Of a DNA stretch of 64,000 nucleotides, positions 58,089-64,000 are shown one piece after another. A model generated the notes under the pieces. It searched no databases. It had not been told where the DNA came from and worked only from the letters and a program-made list of their open reading frames with translations. Origin of the DNA: Sinohyriopsis cumingii (taxonomy: Eukaryota > Mollusca > Bivalvia > Unionida > Unionidae); the NCBI GenBank assembly GCA_028554795.2, contig JAPYKE020000037.1:1682501-1746500 (forward strand), read 5' to 3'. Numbering within the stretch: the stretch's first letter is position 1; every line of letters starts with the position of its first letter. The position numbers and the translations under genes were made by a program.

Positions 58089-58210
58089 AGTCGATCAACT
58101 TAAAAAAATATTTTTAAATAAATAAATATAATCACTGATGGGATAAATTACACAAATTAATCAATTTTGTATAATCTGAAATAATTTATTATTATTCTGA
58201 AATGAATCAA

Positions 58211-58418
58211 TCTGATGGGGTAATTGGTACTTAAAATTATGCAAATCAGTCAGTTTGTTAATTCTGATGGGGTAATTGATACTGAAAATTATGCAAATCA
58301 GTCAGTTTGTTAATTCTGATGGGGTAATTGATACTGAAAATTATGCAAATCAGTCAGTTTGCTAATTCTGATGGGGTAATTGGTACTGAAAATTATGCAA
58401 ATTAATCAGTTTTCCCAA
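58211..58418. repeat. 52 bp tandem repeat, four copies
   Basis: Units start at 58211, 58263, 58315 and 58367; core TCTGATGGGGTAATTGATAC then TGAAAATTATGCAAATCAGT. The copies differ by only a few bases. They occupy the convergent junction that in E1 holds unrelated palindromic repeats. Confidence 0.9.
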
Positions 58419-58518
58419 AAATACTACAAAAATAATATTTTATTATTATTCTGAAATATTTTATTTTTTTATGTAAATTAATTCTTATGTGATATACATG
58501 ATGAGGAAAATTATATTA

Positions 58519-58893
58519 CTACTCAGGGTTGCTTTGGTCGTTACCCGCTGACATAATTTTTCTTAAGTATCTTATGCGGGTACTGATAGTTTTTTTCGTT
58601 TCGTACTCGCTGGATAATTCCGATCTGACCTTTTCTATTGCAACAGAAAGAGGAATAAATTCATTTACTTGATCATCGTTCACCATAGCCAGTGACTGAA
58701 ACATAGCTGCCTGAATCCGCTTTATGAACTTATATTGAGATGATAGAACATACTTATTTTCATTTTTAATTTCTTCTAACGTTTCAAAATCAGATATTAT
58801 TTTTTGAGGATTTAGTTCATCAGATATATTAATTCCGTTTTCTTCTAGTTTTGTAATAGCAGAAATAACTTCTTTGATATTTTCATGGTTCAT
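58519..58893 (-). CDS. Small helical hypothetical protein, intact
   Basis: 124 residues: MNHENIKEVISAITKLEENG, ISDFETLEEIK, YKFIKRIQAAMFQSLA, then a charged helical C-terminus with AIEKVRSELSSEYETKKT and RIRYLRKIMSAG. Probably all-alpha; no family recognised. The broken E1 copy is at 8534-8922. The conserved N-terminal and RIQA segments suggest a real gene. Confidence 0.7.
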   Translation of the reverse strand: MNHENIKEVISAITKLEENGINISDELNPQKIISDFETLEEIKNENKYVLSSQYKFIKRIQAAMFQSLAMVNDDQVNEFIPLSVAIEKVRSELSSEYETKKTISTRIRYLRKIMSAGNDQSNPE

Positions 58894-58923
58894 TATCTTT
58901 AAAATAATTTTTTTTATCCCTAT

Positions 58924-59220
58924 AGAACCCCTATCGAGTCTTTAGCGAGTTCGTCGGGATGTTTCAAGGATAGCACAACATATACAATGAAGAGCCCCTA
59001 TTCGAGTGTCTTAGCGAGCTCAGATTATGAATGATTATGGATGACGAGCCCCTATTCGAGTGTCTTAGCGAGCTCAGATTATGAATGAAGGGACGGCACA
59101 AACATATATTATGAAATGAACTTCGATTCGAGTTTCTTTTTAGCAAGTTCATTAAGTATGAAATGAAATATATACAATGAATGAATGAATGAATGAATGA
59201 AGGACGGAACAAACATATAC
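58924..59220. repeat. Hairpin units and AAGGACGGCACAACATATA iterons (E2)
   Basis: GAGCCCCTATTCGAGTGTCT followed by TAGCGAGCTC occurs at 58992 and 59046 in identical ~43 bp units, with weaker relatives at 58924 and ~59122. The iteron motif occurs at ~58966, 59088 and 59200. A short (GAAT)n tract lies at 59178-59200. Same order and location as in E1 (8975-9470). Confidence 0.6.
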
Positions 59221-59315
59221 GCTCAGCAAAATCCCACCCACAATAATCAATCCCGTGGGTGATACGAAAATATGTATCAACCACCAGTTGATATGTGGTT
59301 GAGTTTTGCTGAGCG
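59220..59315. other. Multibranched inverted repeat (E2 counterpart)
   Basis: Closing stem CGCTCAGCAAAA (59220-59231) with TTTTGCTGAGCG (59304-59315), enclosing three hairpins: CCCAC/GTGGG (59233-59259) around AATAATCAATCCC, TGATAC/GTATCA (59260-59279) with an AAAAT-containing loop, and CAACCAC/GTGGTTG (59278-59301). The last two share two bases, so they compete slightly. Layout and the ATCAATCCCG segment match E1. Confidence 0.7.
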
Positions 59316-60247
59316 GTGGAATTTGGCGGAGCCCCCAATTATTATAAAAATCGCAATTATGCGCAAACCACCGACATGTCACAGTCCAATACGATACCGA
59401 TTGAGCCGTCCAATCTTGTTACAAACATATGCTTCGGAAGTTAATATATAGCAAATAATCATTGAAAAGGAACTAATTTCAAATATTTTCGCTCAAAATC
59501 CAATTCTGAATTCAAGAAATACGTTTATACAATATATTCTCACCAAACAAAGCTGAATTAAGGAATTTCCTATTTACTATACCACGCCATCTATGATAGA
59601 ACATCCGGTCCAGATCATCTAACTGCTAGATTTTTCATCCTTCCTATGACTATTGCTAGATTTTTTCATTCTTCCTATGCCTATTACGAGATTTTTTCAT
59701 CCTTCCTATAACTATTACGAGATTTCACACTCGTAAATCCGTATCCCATGGGTCAAGGGAGTATTTAGTTGTTAACATTACTCGATAAATAAATAACCAC
59801 ACATACGTACATAAATACATAATCACACATACGTACACAATCTCGCATTATATTTCTGCACTGAACAAGGAACATGAAACTGATTTTTAATTCCAAACAC
59901 TATATAAACGTATTTCTGTAATCGATCAAATACATGCAGGATCCCTGTGCTGTACTGTAGATCTAAAATTAACCCGCCACGATCGATACAGACTAGACGC
60001 TGGATTCTGCACTCAGTAAGCTGGAATATACATGTCGGTTTTCTGTAGTTTAGATGTAATGTATATGCTGTCTATGTGTTGCGCTGTTCTAAATATTTCA
60101 CGAATAGAACAGAAAATACACGAACTGCATATTTTTGTAAGTTAGAAACCGTAGATAATTATGACCATATACCGAGGATCATAAAATTACCTCCCTTTCA
60201 TGAGTCATAAAATAAGTAATGTATGGGGGAAATACTGTGACATAAAT
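59316..60247. other. Non-coding stretch with a short minisatellite
   Basis: No gene supported. TTATTATAAAAATCGC at ~59339 is TATA-like and follows the multibranched repeat as in E1. Three to four copies of a ~30 bp unit (CTATTACGAGATTTTTTCAT then CCTTCCTAT) lie at 59625-59730. CACACATACGTACA repeats at 59801-59840. Confidence 0.45.
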
Positions 60248-60787
60248 TTAAAAAATTAATTCGAGGTGGTGATGATAGTTAACAATACTGAAAGGTGATT
60301 TTCTGCTTATATTTTTTGAGAAAGTAGATCTGGTTATATTTTCTGCGACGTATTTTACCACACGCGAGTTAATATCAAAATATTTTGCAGCCGCGTTCAT
60401 TGATTTAAATATTATTTCTTCTCTGGTCTCTGTATTTGTAGCCTTGATCACCCTTCTAGCAACTGTCTCACATCTTCCAGTATTACCAAGTGTATTATTC
60501 TCACTCTGTGAGACAGCTTGTAAATTGGATAAACTATCATTTTGAGGATCCTCGTCAACATGATCAATAACAAGATCATCTTTGATCATCCCATTATGAC
60601 ACTCATGCACAAATCTATGACAGAGATAACCCTTCTTTCCCCCCTCGTATGTGAATGTGAATGCTAGATAACCATGATTATTAATATGACCAACCGGTTT
60701 TTTTAACCTGCAGTGTCTAATGACACCATTACGATCTGATTCATAGTTTGTTATGACAGGATGTGGGACAAATATATTTTGCTCCAT
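60248..60787 (-). CDS. HNH endonuclease of the NUMOD4/HNH_3 type, intact
   Basis: 179 residues. N-terminal recognition segment VITNYESDRNGVIRHCRLKK...NNHGYLAF. HNH core CHRFVHECHNG, then LVIDHVDEDPQNDSLSNLQA and VSQSENN, with His, Asp-His and Asn in register. C-terminal NUMOD1-like helix-turn-helix: IKATNTETREEIIFKSMNA followed by AAKYFDINSRVVKYVAEN. It is intact while most neighbours are broken. Probably a free-standing homing-type nuclease carried by this element lineage, since the E1 copy is at the same place. Confidence 0.82.
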   Translation of the reverse strand: MEQNIFVPHPVITNYESDRNGVIRHCRLKKPVGHINNHGYLAFTFTYEGGKKGYLCHRFVHECHNGMIKDDLVIDHVDEDPQNDSLSNLQAVSQSENNTLGNTGRCETVARRVIKATNTETREEIIFKSMNAAAKYFDINSRVVKYVAENITRSTFSKNISRKSPFSIVNYHHHLELIF

Positions 60788-60800
60788 ATATACAATAATA

Positions 60801-61100
60801 TTATTTGTTTAAATCATTGTTTGTCTGAAATCTTGATATATAATCCTCCACGGATTTTATAGCGTTTTCACTATTATTATTTTTTTTGTCATAATATCTT
60901 TTAAGTTCTCTGAACCGTTTTGCACCGTATTTTCCACATAATTCTGTTTTTCCTCGCACCCCAACACCACATCGCAGACACGGTATTGGTCCTAGACTTC
61001 TTCATCGTATGCCTTGTAAGTGCATCCAGCAAAATTCACCTCTACAGGATTTGTTGCATCGATTTACTGAGCCGATCATGAGCCATCTGCATTGAGACAT
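60801..61100 (-). pseudogene. Small Cys/His-rich protein (E2, polymerase-side copy, one nonsense codon)
   Basis: 99 codons with one TGA after residue 30. Cys4, Cys15, CRGEFCWMH, PCLRCGVGV are kept. The last cluster keeps one Cys (LCGKYG), so a ligand seems replaced by Tyr. A longer C-terminal tail than in E1 (SENAIKSVEDYISRF) ends at 60801. Divergent from the polymerase. Confidence 0.65.
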
Positions 61101-61146
61101 TGTATATATATATAATATTCTTTATTTAAATATTTGTTTTAATTAT
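61101..61146. promoter_or_regulatory. Bidirectional promoter candidate (E2)
   Basis: 46 bp A/T-only-like spacer with TATATATATATAATATT between the Cys/His gene and the polymerase, as in E1. Confidence 0.5.
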
Positions 61147-64000
61147 ATGAATGAATTTGAGAGATTATCCCAAACTAGGCCTGTTAAATATAAATTCAAC
61201 CTCGACAGATCATCTCCAGACTTACCAGTACAAGATTTGGTTGATCCGAAAAATAAAAGTTTGATCAATAAAATTCACGACGCCAAGAAAGAATTTTACA
61301 CTGATGGTGCATCTCATACATGGTCAACGTTCAAGATTATACGCCTTGACTCTGTCAAGGACGCTGTCAAGAACGCTACAATGAATGACAAGCGAGCGGC
61401 AACTATCATTAACTACATCGATGACTATGAGGGTAATCAAAAAATATTTCTTCAGAGTAAAATTTATTGTATTAGCAGAAACAGGTAGTTGGATTATCCG
61501 TGACAAATATGATCCTGTCCTTGGTAATAATAAAATCGCCATATTAAGTAAAAATTCCAGACCGGGTCTGTTGACGGGTATTGACAAACCGTATTATAAG
61601 CGAGCGTATCCTGTAACAGCGGTTATTTATGGAATCTATGAGATAAATAAAAAACCCAACGTTGATAAACTGACACCCATGAAATTTTCAAGGTTAAACT
61701 GTGTAGCAGAACGAGTAATAGATCACTTTACAAACGCGATGCGTGGAAACGGATTAACTGATTTAAGACGTGAAAAAATAAACTCGTGGGCTGATTCAGT
61801 TAAGGATACCGGAGCTACAATAATAGATGTTGCTGAGTTAGGAAAAATATTAAAATTTCCAATAACCGTGGCGACAATAACGGGAGAAATACTGTATGAA
61901 TCGAAATATAAATCGAAAGGAGCTTCAATAAATATTATTGATCATAACGCGCACGCATGGACCAGCGCAGTAACAATATTTCCACGTGATCGAACTGTTA
62001 GATTTTACCCCTCAGATATGAATACGCTTGATTTTATCAACGAAATAAGTAAAAACGATCCTGTATCAGTATGGTTATTTAAAAGTAATGAGGAAGGTGG
62101 ATTTGATCAGTTTGTTAGATCAAACGGTGAAATATATCGAACAGAATATCTCCACGACGAGATGAAAAATCTCGCGGAGAAGTTTTCCAAGTACAAGCAT
62201 GCGGAAAATACTGACAAATTACTAACAAATTGCTTTACCGTTCCATCTGTTGCGGCTCATTTCGCTAGAGAAAGAAATTCATGGAAACCAACACGATTTG
62301 ATTTACTCGAGGACGTTCACGCAAGTTGCGTCGAATACGGACACGGTGGATTATGGAATACCAAGTATAATTACAATGATGTTATTTCGGTTGATATGGT
62401 TGCATGTTATCCGGGAAGTTTTCAAGGATACGGAGATTGTTCTGTGTAGTTTAAAAGATTTGGTCACCCTACAAACGAGATGACGCGAGTGGCAATTAAT
62501 GGACCATTACCTGATTTTGATCTGACTGGATTCGCTTGTGTTGAATCATTCGAGCTCAACGAAAATCTTCACAAGATTTGTTATGTTTTGGTTTGGCAGA
62601 CATTTTTGTGAAAAACAGTGGGGGCCTATAGATTTATTACGATATATGCTAGATTGTGCGGTACTGACATCGTTGGTTGTCAGTGAGGCAATTATATCAT
62701 ATCATGCGCAGACCGACGTTTGGTTGCCCATGTCAGATTCTATCAGTGCTGATGAAGTTATTAGCAAGTTTAAGGAAAAATGTCCTGGCGTTTCCGAAGA
62801 TGATATTATCAAAGAAGCTCCTAAAATTCTCGAGATTAAACTCAAAACCTCAAAAGATCTAGGTAGAAAAATTACAGGTAAATTTACTCAAGGTGGTGCA
62901 TATGATCATAAAAGACATCACGCACGACTAATTCTAGATGATGCCGAGTACGATTTTATAATCGCTGATATAACAGCGAAAGATATATTTGTATATAGAG
63001 AAAGTGTTTATTTATCCGACGTAACAAAATTGGGTACGGTCGTTAGTTACATAAATGATATCTCCCCACAGTATACTCATCTAAGATCTTCCATGTTGGC
63101 TTATGTTTCTATAAATTTATTATCGATGATTAATAGATTTCCTGAGACCGCAGTCAGAGTCGCAACAGATTCGTTTTATATTTCGAGTAAATATTTAGAG
63201 TCTGTTATGAAATTTACAAGTAATGATGAACGATGGAGTTCATGGAGAATAAAAAAGGAAATATTACACAATTATACAGAATCAGCAGATGTTCCAATGA
63301 GAGATTTTTATCGCAAGGGTAATAAAATATCAGAAATGTCGAAAGCGCCATCGTTGCGTGATCCAATAACTAGATATAAGACAGTATATTTCAATGGACC
63401 TGGTGGATGCGGCAAAACGACTCGAGCAATTAATGTTTTTAGAAATTCAGATATGATCGTGCTGACACCCACACATATACTTGCACGGGAGATGAAACAA
63501 CGGCAAGTACAATCGTGCACGTATAATAGTTTCTTTCGGTGGCGCGGAGATACATGGACTCCTGAACGAATGGGAGAAAAATATATACCTAAAATAATTA
63601 TTTGGGACGAGATATGTACGGTGTCATTGGATACATTAATAACGTTTCTTGATTGGTTGTTGACGAAAAATACCGCTATAATAATGTGTGGCGATCATGG
63701 TCAACCGCCGCCTTTTGTTGGACCATCTCCACATGATTGGTTAAAAAATTTCGTTGATTATTACGAAGAAATAGATGATGATCATAGAGCTCTCGATGCA
63801 AATTTAAATGAATTTAAAAAATTAATCAGATTACAATCAAACAAAATTCAGTGTGAAATAATACGCGGAGTAATCTCAGAGACCTCAATGAGTGATTTTT
63901 TAAATTTATGGAGACCCAACCATTTGATAGTAGCAAGCAGAAAAATAATCAGAGACGATTTACAACAGCAGTTATTCCAGCTGCATAAAGAAAAATATTC
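61147..64000 (+). pseudogene. pPolB-SF1H: Family B DNA polymerase - SF1 helicase fusion (E2, cut by window end)
   Basis: Start MNEFERLSQ as in E1. Frame change near 61445, then open to TAG 62447-62449 (E1 has Tyr), and a frame change near 62592. From there the frame is open without interruption to the last base, ~465 codons. Visible: NIIDHNAHAWTSAVTIFPRD; motif A SVDMVACYPGS; GRKITGKFTQGGAYDH; motif C VATDSFYI; helicase GPGGCGKTT, LTPTHILAREM, IIWDEI, MCGDHGQPPP. Catalytic Asp residues of motifs A and C and the helicase ATPase motifs are all kept. The zinc/HNH-like end would lie past the edge. Confidence 0.85.

Larger units (their letters stand above)
50464..64000 (+). mobile_element. Element 2 (E2): related Polinton-type element, right part outside window
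   Basis: Starts with AGCAGCAGAGAGGGTG, close to the E1 terminus, and then follows E1 gene by gene up to the helicase, where the window ends. 13.5 kb are visible; integrase, PLA2 and ATPase genes are expected beyond the edge. It differs from E1 by an extra Cys/His gene at its left end, one instead of two small acidic genes, and different tandem repeats. Some genes are broken, others intact. Confidence 0.88.

Overview
The window looks like a piece of an AT-rich invertebrate nuclear genome, most likely a marine lophotrochozoan such as a mollusc. That host guess rests on the SINE types and overall repeat texture and is low confidence. No intact host gene is recognised. The window is dominated by selfish DNA. 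Two related Polinton/Maverick-type (adintovirus-like) integrated elements sit at its two ends in the same orientation. Element 1 (E1, 445-16783) is complete, with ~245 bp terminal inverted repeats and a short target-site duplication (ATTGC(AG)). Element 2 (E2) starts at about 50464 and runs off the right edge.

Both elements have the same gene order. First come plus-strand structural genes: a coiled-coil protein, a small basic/hydrophobic protein, the major capsid protein, a pX-like core peptide joined to an adenain-like protease, a fibre with a phage tail-fibre motif, a membrane protein, a large virion protein, and small acidic proteins. Next is a minus-strand small gene, then a non-coding block of hairpins, iterated motifs and a multibranched inverted repeat. 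Then come a minus-strand HNH endonuclease, a minus-strand Cys/His-rich protein, and a very long plus-strand protein joining a family B DNA polymerase to an SF1 helicase and a C-terminal zinc/HNH-like domain. E1 also shows a retroviral-type integrase and a zinc-ribbon/phospholipase A2 gene (both minus), and an FtsK/HerA packaging ATPase (plus). Most genes carry frameshifts or nonsense codons, so both copies are fossils. In E2 the fibre, HNH, two small genes and the visible 3' part of the polymerase-helicase remain open. Because the copies are diverged and broken at different places, comparing them shows which frames and structures were under selection.

The comparison gives two main results. 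(1) In E2 the pX-like protein and the protease lie in frames offset by -1 at an in-phase A AAA AAG heptamer. The short tail read in the 0 frame differs between E1 and E2 only by synonymous changes, which suggests programmed -1 frameshifting. (2) A long stem enclosing three hairpins lies at the same place in both elements, with compensatory base changes in the closing stem.

The 33.7 kb between the elements (16791-50463) is non-coding host DNA plus repeats: microsatellites, at least three copies of a tRNA-derived SINE (one with a clean 13 bp target duplication), a second SINE-like sequence, a long dispersed repeat family, a CTCCGGAC-rich minisatellite, a Ty3/gypsy remnant with integrase upstream of reverse transcriptase, and a strongly decayed Polinton of a different, canonical type (35.3-38.2 kb, minus strand).
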